From Candidatus Obscuribacterium magneticum (GTDB lineage: Bacteria; Elusimicrobiota; Elusimicrobia; F11), in the NCBI GenBank assembly GCA_020523905.1, contig JAJAPZ010000006.1, positions 18,189 to 82,188 of the forward strand: a DNA stretch of 64,000 bases, in the 5' to 3' direction. Positions 17,777-27,455 of this stretch are shown here, one piece after another. The first letter of the stretch is position 1; every line of letters starts with the position of its first letter. A model generated the notes under the pieces. It did no database searches, was not told the DNA's origin, and saw nothing but the letters and a program-made list of their open reading frames with translations. The position numbers and the translations under genes were made by a program.

Positions 17777-18733
17777 ATGCCGGAACTCACGATAAAGGAA
17801 GTGTTTGAAGCCTGCGCGAGGGAGCTGAAACTGGAGTGGGCGGCGGCCCCCAACGGCGGGGGTAAGGTCATCCGGGTCAGTGAAATCAATCGCCCGGGGC
17901 TTTCGTTGGCGGGTTACTTTGAGTACTTTCGTCCGGAGCGAATCCAGATCTTCGGCCTGGGGGAGTGTTCCTATTTGCAGACGTTGGACAGCGCCCGCCG
18001 GATGGACATGATCGGGCGGGTGTTCGGGACCCCTGAGCTTCCCGGGGCCATTGTCACGCATGGCCGGGAGGTCATGCCGGAGATGATGGAACAGGCCACC
18101 CGGAACAACGTGCCCATTTTCCGCTCCGGTCTCACCACCGCGCACGTGATCCGGGAGCTTTCGGCCTACCTGGAAAAACGCCTGGCCCCCACCGTCCGCA
18201 TGCACGGGGTGTTGACCGTCGTTTATGGGTTGGGCGTCTTGATTGTGGGGGAATCCGGCATTGGGAAGTCGGAGTGCGGCCTGGAGCTGGTCAAGCGCGG
18301 CCACATTCTCGTCTGCGATGACGCCGTCGAGATCCGTCGCCTGCCCGGGGACATCCTCATCGGCGCCTCCAGCCCCGTGGTGGAGCACTACATGGAAGTC
18401 CGGGGCCTAGGCATTATCGACGTGAAGCAGGTCTTCGGCGTGAGTTCCGTCAAGGATTCCGCCCGCATTGAATTGGTGGTGCGGTTGGAGCCGGAAACGG
18501 GGATCGATGACTATGATCGCGTCGGCCTGGAAGGGCACAACACCGAAATTTTGGGCGTCCAATTGCCGGAAGTCCGGCTCCCTTTGAGACCGGGTCGAAA
18601 CGTGGCCGTTTTGCTGGAGGTCGCGGCGCTGAATGAACGATTGAAGCAGGAAGGCGTCTTCTCCGCCCGCGAACTGAATCAGAAGCTGATCGAAAAGATG
18701 AAGCAATCGGCGGCCAAGAAGGCGGCCCCCTGA
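17777..18733 (+). CDS. hprK: HPr kinase/phosphorylase
   Basis: This 318-residue enzyme phosphorylates and dephosphorylates the regulatory serine of HPr. The N-terminal domain spans about residues 1-130. The catalytic domain has His143 (RMHG), a Walker A loop GESGIGKS at 158-165, CDDAVEI around 180, and the family signature EVRGLGIIDVKQVFG at about 207-221. All are intact and the length is normal. Its substrate is probably the HPr at 20066, which has a candidate Ser46. It is flanked by ptsN and rapZ, an order common in bacteria with a regulatory PTS. Confidence 0.96.
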   Translation: MPELTIKEVFEACARELKLEWAAAPNGGGKVIRVSEINRPGLSLAGYFEYFRPERIQIFGLGECSYLQTLDSARRMDMIGRVFGTPELPGAIVTHGREVMPEMMEQATRNNVPIFRSGLTTAHVIRELSAYLEKRLAPTVRMHGVLTVVYGLGVLIVGESGIGKSECGLELVKRGHILVCDDAVEIRRLPGDILIGASSPVVEHYMEVRGLGIIDVKQVFGVSSVKDSARIELVVRLEPETGIDDYDRVGLEGHNTEILGVQLPEVRLPLRPGRNVAVLLEVAALNERLKQEGVFSARELNQKLIEKMKQSAAKKAAP

Positions 18734-18749
18734 TGCCGGCCGAGACCCG

Positions 18750-19607
18750 TTGAAACCGCCCTTCCACTGCATCATCATCACCGGCATGTCCGGTGCCGGC
18801 AAGAGCGTGGCTCTCCACGCCCTTGAAGATCTGGGCCTTCTTTGTGTCGACAACCTGCCGCTGCAACTGCTTCCCAAACTCGTGGATCTCTATTATGAGA
18901 GCGGCTCGCCCCTCAAACAGATTGCCGTCGGAGTGGATGTCCGGATCGGCGTCCTCTTGGACGAAGTGATCCGCTCCCTCCAGGACCTCTCCCGGCGGGG
19001 GATCACCTATCAGGTCCTTTTTTTGGAGGCGAGCGACGGCGTCTTGACCCGGCGTTTTTCGGAAACCCGTCGGCGCCATCCCTTGGGGCGCACGGTGGGA
19101 GGAGGCATCCGGGAAGAGAGGCGACGGACAAAAGTCCTCAGGGAGATCGCCGATCGAATCATCGACACCTCCCATTTGAACCCCAATGACTTGAAGAATA
19201 TCTTGATCCGGGCCATCCGGCTTCAGCGGACGCGCAGCATGGCGGTGACGGTCACCTCCTTTGGGTACAAATACGGCGTTCCCATCGACGCCGACATGGT
19301 CTTTGATGTCCGGTTTTTACCCAATCCCAACTACGTGCCCAGCTTGAAGAAGCTCACCGGCTTCCACCGCCGCGTCATCCGGTTTGTCTTATCTCAGCGC
19401 CTGACGAAAAAGTATATGGAGGTCGTCAAGACCATGCTGGATTTGACGGTTCCCCAGTTTCAGCGGGAGGGCAAGAGCTATCTGACCCTCGCCGTCGGCT
19501 GCACCGGGGGGCGGCACCGCAGCGTCGTCGTCGCGGATGTCCTTAAGAATTACCTGTCGAGCCAGAAATTTCCCACCCGCGTGATCCATCGGGACATGAA
19601 TTTATAA
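18750..19607 (+). CDS. rapZ: RapZ/YvcJ-family nucleotide-binding protein
   Basis: This 285-residue protein has the Walker A GMSGAGKS near the N-terminus. The conserved C-terminal domain shows VTSFGYKYGVP, FDVRFLPNP and the signature CTGGRHRSVVVA. In enterobacteria RapZ is an RNA-binding adaptor tying glucosamine-6-phosphate synthesis to small RNAs; elsewhere the role is less clear. I start it at TTG 18750. An ATG at 18733 runs into a stop after six codons in its own frame. No strong ribosome-binding site is visible. It lies 16 bases after hprK. Confidence 0.93.
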   Translation: MKPPFHCIIITGMSGAGKSVALHALEDLGLLCVDNLPLQLLPKLVDLYYESGSPLKQIAVGVDVRIGVLLDEVIRSLQDLSRRGITYQVLFLEASDGVLTRRFSETRRRHPLGRTVGGGIREERRRTKVLREIADRIIDTSHLNPNDLKNILIRAIRLQRTRSMAVTVTSFGYKYGVPIDADMVFDVRFLPNPNYVPSLKKLTGFHRRVIRFVLSQRLTKKYMEVVKTMLDLTVPQFQREGKSYLTLAVGCTGGRHRSVVVADVLKNYLSSQKFPTRVIHRDMNL

Positions 19608-19617
19608 AGGAGTGCGG

Positions 19618-20019
19618 ATGAACGGAATTCTTGTGTTGACACACGGGCCTTTTGGGGAGCATCTCCTCCGGTCGGCCTGCGCCATTATGAACGAACCGGA
19701 GAAGGCCGCCGCCCTGAATATTTCGCGGCGTTTGGATTTTACGATCCTGCGCAACCAGATCGTGGACAAGATCAAGGAGCTTGACGCCGAGGCGGGGGTG
19801 CTGGTCCTCATTGACGCGTACGGGGGAACGGCGTACAACACGGCGCTTCCCTTGATAAAAACCCATCCCATTCATATCGTCACGGGGGTCAATTTGCCGA
19901 TGGTCCTTTCCGCTCTGACGAACCGGCATCGGATGCCGCTGGAGGCATTGGCCCGGAAAGTGGCGGAGGACGCCAGAAAGACGATATCGGTCCTGGCCGA
20001 TTCATTCGTCGGGAAGTGA
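19618..20019 (+). CDS. PTS EIIA component, mannose (ManX) family
   Basis: This 133-residue domain has the active-site His9 in VLTHGPFGEHLL. The rest of the fold is typical: LIDAYGGTAYNTAL and VTGVNLPMVLSAL. AGGAG at 19608-19612 is correctly spaced for ATG 19618, so I prefer that to a GTG at 19612. Together with ptsN it gives two stand-alone EIIA outputs fed by a single HPr/EI pair and no permease, suggesting a regulatory rather than transport role. Confidence 0.92.
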   Translation: MNGILVLTHGPFGEHLLRSACAIMNEPEKAAALNISRRLDFTILRNQIVDKIKELDAEAGVLVLIDAYGGTAYNTALPLIKTHPIHIVTGVNLPMVLSALTNRHRMPLEALARKVAEDARKTISVLADSFVGK

Positions 20020-20065
20020 TCATTGGAACATTCCCAAAGGGTCAAGGCGGCAAGAAGGCAGGACC

Positions 20066-20341
20066 ATGATTGAGAAGGATTACACCATCACCAATCGCCT
20101 GGGGATGCATGCGCGTCCGGCGTCTCTTTTTGTCAAGACCACAGGACGCTTTCAATCCCATGTGAAGGTCATCAAGGACGACCAGGTGATCGACGGCAAA
20201 AGCATCATGGGCCTTTTGATGCTCGCGGCGGGACAGGGGACGCCGCTGAAAATTGTGGTGGAAGGCCCGGACGAAAACGATCTCATCAAAGCGCTCGACG
20301 ATCTTTTCGCGCGGCGCTTTGACGATGAAACGGAGGGTTAG
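20066..20341 (+). CDS. ptsH: Phosphocarrier protein HPr
   Basis: This 91-residue protein has the phosphohistidine site His15 (LGMHARPAS) and the regulatory Ser46 (DGKSIMGLLML). The second site matches the presence of HprK upstream. It carries phosphate from EI to the EIIA proteins. It lies 46 bases after the ManX-type EIIA and 2 bases before ptsI. Its length and motifs are canonical. Confidence 0.97.
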   Translation: MIEKDYTITNRLGMHARPASLFVKTTGRFQSHVKVIKDDQVIDGKSIMGLLMLAAGQGTPLKIVVEGPDENDLIKALDDLFARRFDDETEG

Positions 20342-20343
20342 GA

Positions 20344-22116
20344 ATGCCCGCGAGTAAAGAGGTGCTCCTCCGCGGCGTGCCGGCGGCGGAGGGGATCGTC
20401 ATCGGCCCGGCGTTTGTCCTCGAAGATGAGGAGGTCGCCATCCCCCGCTGGGAAGTTCCCCGCGAGCGCGTCCGCAACGAAGTCTCCCGCTTCCGCTACG
20501 CTCTCTCCCGGACCAAAGAGGATATGGTGAGCACCCACGACAAGGCCATCAAGGTCTTTGGCCGTTCTCACGCCAAGCTCATGGATGCGTACCTCTTGAT
20601 CATGAACGACCCCTTCCTGAATCAGGATGTGATCAAGATCATCGAGACGGATCGCGTGAACGCGGAGTACGCCCTCACGCAGGTGATCGACAAGACCATC
20701 AAGGTCATGGAAAATTTTGAGGACGAGTATTTCCGCGACCGCAAGTACGACATCATGGACGTCGGCCACAAGATTCTCCGGCATCTGTTGGGCCATGAAA
20801 AAAAGACCCTCCAAAACATCGTCGAGCCGTCGATTGTGATCGCCCACAATTTAACGCCCACCGACACCCTGAATCTGAGGGAACATGTCGCCTTGGGGTT
20901 CGCCACCAACATCGGCGGCAAAACCTCCCACGCGGCGCTTCTGGCCCAGTCGATGATGATTCCGGCGGTCGTCGGCATGCGGGATGTGACGAGCCGGGTC
21001 CGGACCGGCGACATGATCATCATCGACGGCAAAGAGGGCTTTGTGATCGTCAACCCGGAGCCCGGCACCCTCGCCACCTACAAGCGAGAGCAGACGCAGC
21101 GAATCGAGGTGCTCAAGCAGCTGGAGAAGTTGCGGGATTTGCCCGCCCAAACAACCGATGGCCGGAAAATCGTTTTGGCCGCCAACATCGACAGCCCTGA
21201 CGATGTGAAGTTCGCGCTGGCGCAGGGGGCCGAAGGGATCGGCCTTTACCGGACGGAGTTTCTCTTCTTGAACCGGAAAACCGCTCCGACGGAAGAGGAG
21301 CATTACGAAAACTACAAACGGGCCGTGCGGGCGTCCTTCCCGCATCCGGCCATTATTCGCACCGTCGACATCGGGGGCGACAAATTGACGGCGCTCGGCC
21401 TCGAAGGCATTTCTCCGGAGAACAACCCCTTTTTAGGGCTTCGCGGCATCCGCCTAAGCCTTAAGTACCCTGACTTGTTTAAAGTCCAACTCCGGGCGAT
21501 TCTCCGGGCCTCCAGCGAAGGCAAAGTGAAGATCATGTATCCCATGGTGTCGGGGGTGGAGGAGCTCCGGGCCGCCAACGCCCTCCTTCAGGAAGTCAAG
21601 GCCGAATTCCGGGACCGGCGTCAGCCGTTCGATGAAGCCATGGAAGTGGGCATGATGGTGGAGGTGCCCTCGGCGGCGTTGATGGTGGATGTCATGGCGC
21701 GGGAGGTCGATTTCTTTTCTCTGGGGACGAATGACTTAATTCAGTACACGTTGGCGGTGGACCGGATCAATGAAAACGTGGCCAATCTCTATCAACCCCT
21801 TCATCTGGCGGTGCTCCGTTTGGTGGATCTAACCGTCAAGGCGGGGCACCGAATCGGGGGGAAGTGGGTCGGCCTGTGCGGGGGGATGGCGTCCGAGCCG
21901 GATCTGGTTCCGGTCCTCATCGGGCTGGAAGTGGATGAATTGTCGGTGACCCCCAGCGTGGTGCCGAAAGTAAAAGAGGTGATCCGGGCCGTCAGCTTTG
22001 AGGAGTGCGTCCGGTTAAAAGATGAAGTGATGAACGCCTGCGGCCTCGAGGCGGCACAGCGGATCTTGAAGCTTTACGCCAGCCGGCGGGCCGCCACCGT
22101 CCTCTCCAGCTCCTAA
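20344..22116 (+). CDS. ptsI: PTS enzyme I (phosphoenolpyruvate-protein phosphotransferase)
   Basis: This 590-residue enzyme phosphorylates HPr from phosphoenolpyruvate. The N-terminal HPr-binding and phosphohistidine domain carries His196 in GGKTSHAALLAQS. The C-terminal PEP-binding TIM barrel has EGIGLYRTEFLF, FFSLGTNDLIQYTLAVDR and the active-site Cys in GLCGGMASEPD. The enzyme is complete and of normal length. Its start lies 2 bases after ptsH and its stop 12 bases before lepA. Confidence 0.97.
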   Translation: MPASKEVLLRGVPAAEGIVIGPAFVLEDEEVAIPRWEVPRERVRNEVSRFRYALSRTKEDMVSTHDKAIKVFGRSHAKLMDAYLLIMNDPFLNQDVIKIIETDRVNAEYALTQVIDKTIKVMENFEDEYFRDRKYDIMDVGHKILRHLLGHEKKTLQNIVEPSIVIAHNLTPTDTLNLREHVALGFATNIGGKTSHAALLAQSMMIPAVVGMRDVTSRVRTGDMIIIDGKEGFVIVNPEPGTLATYKREQTQRIEVLKQLEKLRDLPAQTTDGRKIVLAANIDSPDDVKFALAQGAEGIGLYRTEFLFLNRKTAPTEEEHYENYKRAVRASFPHPAIIRTVDIGGDKLTALGLEGISPENNPFLGLRGIRLSLKYPDLFKVQLRAILRASSEGKVKIMYPMVSGVEELRAANALLQEVKAEFRDRRQPFDEAMEVGMMVEVPSAALMVDVMAREVDFFSLGTNDLIQYTLAVDRINENVANLYQPLHLAVLRLVDLTVKAGHRIGGKWVGLCGGMASEPDLVPVLIGLEVDELSVTPSVVPKVKEVIRAVSFEECVRLKDEVMNACGLEAAQRILKLYASRRAATVLSSS

Positions 22117-22128
22117 CTTGGCCTCATC

Positions 22129-23910
22129 ATGAGCCTTCCCATCCGCAATTTCTGCATCATCGCTCACATCGATCACGGAAAATCCACCCTGGCCGACCGG
22201 CTCTTGGAGATGACGGGAACCGTGTCGGCCCGCGAGATGCGCGGCCAGATATTGGACGGCATGGAGCTCGAGCGGGAGCGGGGGATCACGATCAAGGCCA
22301 AGGCCGTCCGGATGTCTTATGAGGGGCTGACCCTCAATCTCATCGACACGCCGGGCCATGTTGATTTTACCTACGAAGTGTCCCGGGCCCTGAACGCCTG
22401 CGAAGGGGCCCTCTTGGTGGTGGATGCGTCGCAAGGGGTTGAGGCACAAACCCTGGCCAACACGCAACTCGCCCTGGAAGCGGGGCTTAAAGTAATTCCG
22501 GTTATTAACAAAATTGACCTCCCCCAAGCGGACTCCGACCGCGTTCATGAGGAAATCCTCGAGATTCTGGGGCTGGAGGAGGACCCGCTTCTGGTCAGCG
22601 CCAAGACGGGCCAGGGGGTTGAGGCTGTTTTAAAGGCCATTGTCGAGAAAATTCCGCCGCCTCAAGGATCCGCCGAAGGGGCGGTCGCCGCCCTCCTCTT
22701 TGACTCGTTTTACGATACCTTTCGGGGCGTCATCATCTTCGTGCGGATGGTGAACGGGCGTCTAAAGGCGGGCGAGAAGGTGCGGTTTCTCTCCACCGGA
22801 GACACGTTTGTTGTTGAAGAGCTGGGATACAAAAAGATGAAACTGGAGCCCGCGGCGGAATTGACGGCGGGGGAAGTGGGCTATCTTATTTTGGGGATTC
22901 GGGATCCTAGCCAAGTGCACACCGGAGACACCGTCACCGCGGTCGACCGCCCGACGACCAAGCACTTAAAAGGCTACCGGGAGCTGAAGCCGTATGTCTT
23001 TTGCGGGATGTTCCCCATCAATTCCAGCGATTATGAACTTCTCAAGGCGGCGTTGGAGAAGTTGCACTTGCAGGATTCCTCCTTTCAATACGAGCCCGAG
23101 ACTTCGGTCGCCCTCGGTTTCGGGTATCGCTGCGGCTTTCTCGGGCTCCTGCATATGGACATCGTCAAGCAGCGTTTGGAGAGGGAGTTTGATTTGGATT
23201 TGATCATCACGGCCCCCAACGTCATTTATCACGTGAGGGACATCAAGGGGGTTGTGACCGAAATTGATAACCCCTCCCGGTTTCCGGAAAACAAGCAAGG
23301 TCAGACGATCGAAGAACCCTATGTGAAAGCGATCCTCCTGGCGCCGGCGGAGTACATGGGCGCCTTGATCCAGTTGTGTCAGAACCGCCGGGGCGTTCAG
23401 CTGGACATGAAGTACCTGACGCCCACCCGCATCATGCTTCATTATGAACTTCCCTTGGCGGAAATCGTCGTTAATTTTTATGATCAGCTCAAGTCCCTCT
23501 CCAAGGGGTACGCTTCCTTTGATTACGAGCCGGTGGGTTTTCGGCCGGGGGAGTTGGTGAAGCTGGAAATTCTCGTGGCCGGGGAGCCTCTCGATGCCTT
23601 GTCCTATGTCGTTCACAAGGATCAGGCCTACGGGTGGGGCCGGAAAATCACGGAGAAAATGAGGGATTTGATCCCGCGCCAGATGTTCGAGGTGCCGCTG
23701 CAGGCGCAGGTGGAAGGCCGTGTCATCGCGCGGGAAACCATCCGGGCGATACGCAAAGACGTGTTGGCCAAATGCTACGGCGGGGACGTCTCCCGGAAGC
23801 GGAAACTTTTGGAGAAGCAAAAGGAAGGGAAAAAGAGGATGAAACAGTTTGGATCGGTGGAAATCCCTCAGTCGGCCTTCCTGGCGGTTTTGAAATTGAC
23901 GGAGGAATAA
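22129..23910 (+). CDS. lepA: Elongation factor 4 (LepA) GTPase
   Basis: This 593-residue translational GTPase has G1 AHIDHGKST at residues 12-20, DTPGHVDF (G3) and NKIDLPQAD (G4). It also has the LepA-specific C-terminal domain ([34 protein letters not shown]). It back-translocates or rescues stalled ribosomes. It is complete and normal in length. It lies directly upstream of lepB, a very common bacterial pairing. Confidence 0.97.
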   Translation: MSLPIRNFCIIAHIDHGKSTLADRLLEMTGTVSAREMRGQILDGMELERERGITIKAKAVRMSYEGLTLNLIDTPGHVDFTYEVSRALNACEGALLVVDASQGVEAQTLANTQLALEAGLKVIPVINKIDLPQADSDRVHEEILEILGLEEDPLLVSAKTGQGVEAVLKAIVEKIPPPQGSAEGAVAALLFDSFYDTFRGVIIFVRMVNGRLKAGEKVRFLSTGDTFVVEELGYKKMKLEPAAELTAGEVGYLILGIRDPSQVHTGDTVTAVDRPTTKHLKGYRELKPYVFCGMFPINSSDYELLKAALEKLHLQDSSFQYEPETSVALGFGYRCGFLGLLHMDIVKQRLEREFDLDLIITAPNVIYHVRDIKGVVTEIDNPSRFPENKQGQTIEEPYVKAILLAPAEYMGALIQLCQNRRGVQLDMKYLTPTRIMLHYELPLAEIVVNFYDQLKSLSKGYASFDYEPVGFRPGELVKLEILVAGEPLDALSYVVHKDQAYGWGRKITEKMRDLIPRQMFEVPLQAQVEGRVIARETIRAIRKDVLAKCYGGDVSRKRKLLEKQKEGKKRMKQFGSVEIPQSAFLAVLKLTEE

Positions 23911-23918
23911 TAAGAGAA

Positions 23919-24878
23919 ATGGAAGCCCGATTGTTTTTCATATCACTCTGGTGCGGTGTTTACGGTCAGTTGCTGCGCCTTTTGGTTCGCCACAAAAAAG
24001 ACGAAAAGATTTGGGTGACGATGATCCTGGATGCCCTCTTTTGGGGGACGGGGTTTGGCCTGTTGGGGATGCTCTTTGCGAGCTACTCGGAAAAGATCGA
24101 CCGGATGGATTTCTACTCCCTTCTTTTTGTCGGGTTCGGACTTCTCATCGGCGCGGGCTTGGGGATGTGGAACGGACGGAGCCGGTCAAAACGGGATGAG
24201 ATGCTGGAGGACAATCTGGAATGGGCTGACACCGGCTTCTCCGCGATTCTGCTGGCCTCGGTGGTCATGTTTTTTGTCATCCAGGCCTTTAAAATTCCCT
24301 CCGGATCCATGCGGATGACCTTCATCGAAGGGGATCACCTGTTCGTCAACAAGTTCATTTATGGAATACGGATTCCCTTGACCGACAAAAAGATCCTGCC
24401 CCTTCGGAAGATCACGCCGGGCGATGTGGTCATCTTCCGTTTTCCTTCCACGGACCGCAAAAGCCCGCACTATGGAAAAGATTTCATCAAGCGGGTCATC
24501 GCCCTGGAGGGGCAGAAGGTTCAGGTGGTGGACAAAGTCATTACCATAGACGGGAAGCGGCTCATGGAACCCTACACGCAGCACGACGATGGGATGATCT
24601 TCGGCCGATATGCCGTTATGAGTCCGGAGGAGTTCCAACGCCGTTGGGAAAACAGGGAGCTTGCCGTCTCCGGCGGCAACGAAATTCGGGATAATTTCGG
24701 GCCGGTGGTGGTCCCCAAGGGCTCTGCGTTTGTGATGGGGGACAACCGGGACCGGTCGTTTGATTCACGGTACTGGGGCCCCCTGCCGAAAAAAGATATC
24801 AAGGGAAAAGCATGGATTCTGTATTGGCCGCCCAAGCGGATTCGGTGGATCTGGAACACCACCTTACAGACCCCCTAG
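23919..24878 (+). CDS. lepB: Signal peptidase I
   Basis: This 319-residue inner-membrane protease removes signal peptides. It starts at ATG 23919, 8 bases after lepA. Three hydrophobic segments precede the catalytic domain. The catalytic Ser130 lies in IPSGSM and the general-base Lys191 in FIKRVIAL. Box E is GDNRDRSFDSRYWGPL. The N-terminal membrane region is longer than in minimal LepB proteins. The C-terminus overlaps the start of hemW by about 67 bases. Confidence 0.95.
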   Translation: MEARLFFISLWCGVYGQLLRLLVRHKKDEKIWVTMILDALFWGTGFGLLGMLFASYSEKIDRMDFYSLLFVGFGLLIGAGLGMWNGRSRSKRDEMLEDNLEWADTGFSAILLASVVMFFVIQAFKIPSGSMRMTFIEGDHLFVNKFIYGIRIPLTDKKILPLRKITPGDVVIFRFPSTDRKSPHYGKDFIKRVIALEGQKVQVVDKVITIDGKRLMEPYTQHDDGMIFGRYAVMSPEEFQRRWENRELAVSGGNEIRDNFGPVVVPKGSAFVMGDNRDRSFDSRYWGPLPKKDIKGKAWILYWPPKRIRWIWNTTLQTP

Positions 24879-25960
24879 ATCCTCCCCTCGGCGTTTACCT
24901 TCATCTTCCTTTTTGCCGGGCCAAGTGCGGCTACTGCGACTTTGCCAGCGTGGCCGGACGAGACAACCAAATTGATTCCACCCTCGATGCACTCGATTGT
25001 GAAATGTCTTCTTACGAAAGTCTGTCCGTGCAAACCCTCTACATCGGCGGCGGAACGCCATCGGTTTTAATTCCCGATCAGATACGACGGCTTTTTCAAA
25101 TTCTCTCCAGGCACTTCGACTTGACGGCCTTGACGGAAGCCACCGTGGAAGCCAATCCGGAAAGCCTTGAGGCGGACCGGCTCAGGGCTTTTAAAGAGGG
25201 GGGAATAAACCGGCTCAGCGTGGGGTTGCAAAGCTCTCACAACAGGCTCCTTGAGGTCTTAGGACGCCTTCATACGGCTGAGGTTTTCCGGGACCGGTTT
25301 CAAATGGCGCGAGACCTTGGGCTCGACAACATCAACATTGATCTTATCTATGGAATTCCGGGGCAGACACAGGCCGATTGGCGAGCGTCATTGGAGGAGG
25401 TCGTTCGCCTCCAGCCGGAACATATCTCTGCCTATGCGTTGAAAATTGAAGAGGGCACTCCCTTCAAAGATCGCGGGCTGACCCTAGATGAGGATGACCA
25501 GGCGGATATGTATCTGTGGGCGTCTGAGTTTCTCTCCCGTGAAGGGTATATTCACTACGAGATTTCGAATTTTGCGAAGCCTGGCCGCGAGGGCCGGCAC
25601 AATCTCCTTTATTGGCGAAATCAGAACACCCTGGGATTTGGCGTTTCGGCGGCGAGCCACGTGTCGAACCAACGGTGGAAAAACACGGAGTCCCTGGATG
25701 ATTATCTTCGAGCGATTCAAAACAAAAATTCTGTTGTTGTTGAATACGAATCATTAGATAATGAGACCCATGATCGTGAAACGATGATGCTGGCCTTAAG
25801 GCTTCGCAAAGGCGTGTCTCTTTCTGACATAAAGCGCTTAAAGATTCCCAGAGTCGAAACGTTTTTAAAAGAAGGGCTGGCGTTCTCGGAAGAAGATCGA
25901 TTTTGTCTGACGGCACGCGGCTGGCTCATGTCCAATCAGCTCTTTCAATACTTCGTCTAA
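24812..25960 (+). CDS. hemW: HemW-like radical SAM protein (heme chaperone / CPO-III-like)
   Basis: This 382-residue radical SAM protein has the cluster-binding Cys35-x3-Cys39-x2-Cys42 in PFCRAKCGYCDF, a spacing diagnostic of HemW/HemN. Conserved YIGGGTPSVL, GINRLSVGLQS and the HemW C-terminal domain follow. HemW proteins are now regarded as heme chaperones; annotation as coproporphyrinogen oxidase is often wrong. The start is uncertain because ATG 24812 overlaps lepB. An in-frame GTG at 24845 is possible. The stop (TAATG) overlaps the methyltransferase start. Confidence 0.88.
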   Translation: MDSVLAAQADSVDLEHHLTDPLDPPLGVYLHLPFCRAKCGYCDFASVAGRDNQIDSTLDALDCEMSSYESLSVQTLYIGGGTPSVLIPDQIRRLFQILSRHFDLTALTEATVEANPESLEADRLRAFKEGGINRLSVGLQSSHNRLLEVLGRLHTAEVFRDRFQMARDLGLDNINIDLIYGIPGQTQADWRASLEEVVRLQPEHISAYALKIEEGTPFKDRGLTLDEDDQADMYLWASEFLSREGYIHYEISNFAKPGREGRHNLLYWRNQNTLGFGVSAASHVSNQRWKNTESLDDYLRAIQNKNSVVVEYESLDNETHDRETMMLALRLRKGVSLSDIKRLKIPRVETFLKEGLAFSEEDRFCLTARGWLMSNQLFQYFV

Positions 25961-26559
25961 TGACGGATTCAATCTACAAGCAGCACATCGGGCTTCTCTC
26001 GCCGTGGGTGGATGGGATGCGGACAAAAAAGGTGGCCGCTCATATCCCGGCGGGGAGCCGCGTTCTGGATGTGGGATGCGGGTCGGGTTTGCTGATCAAG
26101 GCCCTGCCAGCGGGATGTTCTTACGTGGGGGTCGATCGGGACCCGTCCATTATATTGGTCAACCGGGAACGGTTTCCAGCGTGCGAATTTCACTGCTTTG
26201 ACGCCAGCCGGGAGGCCTTCCCTTTTCAAAACCAGGGGTTTGATGTAGTGGCCTTGGCCGCTTTGATTGAGCATGTCGATCAAACGGATCAGATGTTTCG
26301 GGAGATCGGGCGGGTCCTTAAAAAGGGGGGGCACGCCGTGCTGACCACACCCTCCCGGGGGGGAGGTTGGGTTCATCATCTGCTTTCCAGCCTCGGATTG
26401 TTAAGCTGTCACGCGGCCGAGGAACACCGCGGGTATTGGGATGAGGCTCGCTCGAGGGTGGCGGCGGCCGCGACGGGCCTGCGGTTGGCGCGGTTTGAAA
26501 AATTTCAATTGGGTTTAAACCAATTAATTATTTATAAACAAGGGGATCCCCATGAGTGA
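25960..26559 (+). CDS. Class I SAM-dependent methyltransferase
   Basis: This 199-residue protein has motif I VLDVGCGSG at residues 35-43, a motif II-like SYVGVDRDPS and a post-motif FDVVALAALIEHVDQ. This is typical of Methyltransf_11/UbiE-like enzymes. The substrate is unknown. I chose ATG 25960 (TAATG overlap with hemW) rather than an upstream in-frame ATG at 25903 inside hemW. It overlaps the GT2 gene by 8 bases. The neighbouring glycosyltransferases suggest a lipid- or glycan-related substrate, which is inference from position only. Confidence 0.85.
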   Translation: MTDSIYKQHIGLLSPWVDGMRTKKVAAHIPAGSRVLDVGCGSGLLIKALPAGCSYVGVDRDPSIILVNRERFPACEFHCFDASREAFPFQNQGFDVVALAALIEHVDQTDQMFREIGRVLKKGGHAVLTTPSRGGGWVHHLLSSLGLLSCHAAEEHRGYWDEARSRVAAAATGLRLARFEKFQLGLNQLIIYKQGDPHE

Positions 26560-27445
26560 TTTCATTAGCGTCGTTTTACCAGCTTATAACGAGGCCGATT
26601 GCGTTCTTTCCACGATTGATGACGTCGAAAAGGCCATGAAAGCCGCCCAGCTGCCCTTCGAAATCATCGTCGTGGATGATGGCTCGACCGATCGAACAGC
26701 AGAGCTCGCTGCAGAGCGGAACGTTCGACTCATCCGGCACAAGAGAAATCTCGGCGTGGGCGCCGCCCGAAAGAAAGGCATCCTTGAGGCCAAGGGGAAT
26801 ATCGTGGTGACCACGGATGTCGATGGCACCTATCCCATCGATCAGATACCGAGCCTTTACCGGGAATTCGTCAACAACAACTGCGACATGGTGGTGGGGG
26901 CCCGCACCGGCCGAAAAGTCGCCTTCGAGTGGCCGCATCGTTCGATCCCGAAGCTTTTTATCCGCTGGCTGGCGTCCTATTTAAGCCGTCATAAGATCCC
27001 CGATCTCAACTCCGGCTTGAGATTGTTCCGGCGGGAGATTGCTCTTCGATATTTTTACCTTCTTCCGGATTCACACTCCTGGGAGAGCACGATCACCCTG
27101 GCCTTCCTGTGCAATCATCACGACGTGCTTTTCTTTCCCATCAATTACTTCAAACGGAAGGGAGGGGCGTCCACCTTTGCTCCCTTCCGGGATACCTATA
27201 ATTATATTTCCCTGGTCATACGGACCATCGTTTACTTCTCGCCCCTTCGGGTTTTTATCCCCTTAAGCCTGATGATTATTTTGGGGGGCGGCGTTAAAAT
27301 TGTCTATGACTGGGTCGTCTACCAGAGAATCGGCAGTTTGGACGTCATTATCTTTTTGGGCGGGATTCTCGTCATCCTGGTGGGATTGTTGGCGGATTTG
27401 ATTGTGGTCGTCGGTCGCCGCCAGGAATACGCTCATTTGAAATAG
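26552..27445 (+). CDS. GT2 glycosyltransferase, polyprenyl-phosphate sugar synthase type
   Basis: This 297-residue protein has an N-terminal GT-A domain: SVVLPAYNEAD, VDDGSTDRT and the metal-binding D-x-D in TTDVDGTYP. The acceptor region is LNSGLRLFRRE. Two C-terminal TM helices lie at about 228-250 and 265-288. This layout matches dolichol/undecaprenyl-phosphate mannose or glucose synthases, which make the lipid-linked sugar used by GT-C enzymes. A GT39-like membrane protein follows 10 bases later, so the two could act in sequence. Confidence 0.9.
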   Translation: MSDFISVVLPAYNEADCVLSTIDDVEKAMKAAQLPFEIIVVDDGSTDRTAELAAERNVRLIRHKRNLGVGAARKKGILEAKGNIVVTTDVDGTYPIDQIPSLYREFVNNNCDMVVGARTGRKVAFEWPHRSIPKLFIRWLASYLSRHKIPDLNSGLRLFRREIALRYFYLLPDSHSWESTITLAFLCNHHDVLFFPINYFKRKGGASTFAPFRDTYNYISLVIRTIVYFSPLRVFIPLSLMIILGGGVKIVYDWVVYQRIGSLDVIIFLGGILVILVGLLADLIVVVGRRQEYAHLK

Positions 27446-27455
27446 GACGTCTTTT

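Noticed and set aside
17558..18388. 276-codon open frame on the minus strand opposite ptsN/hprK
   Set aside because: It mirrors the GC-rich codon pattern of real genes on the other strand, has low-complexity His/Asp/Gly-rich sequence and no recognisable domain.
22966..23820. 284-codon minus-strand frame opposite lepA
   Set aside because: It is a shadow of a clear, complete LepA coding sequence with no ribosome-binding site or known motif.
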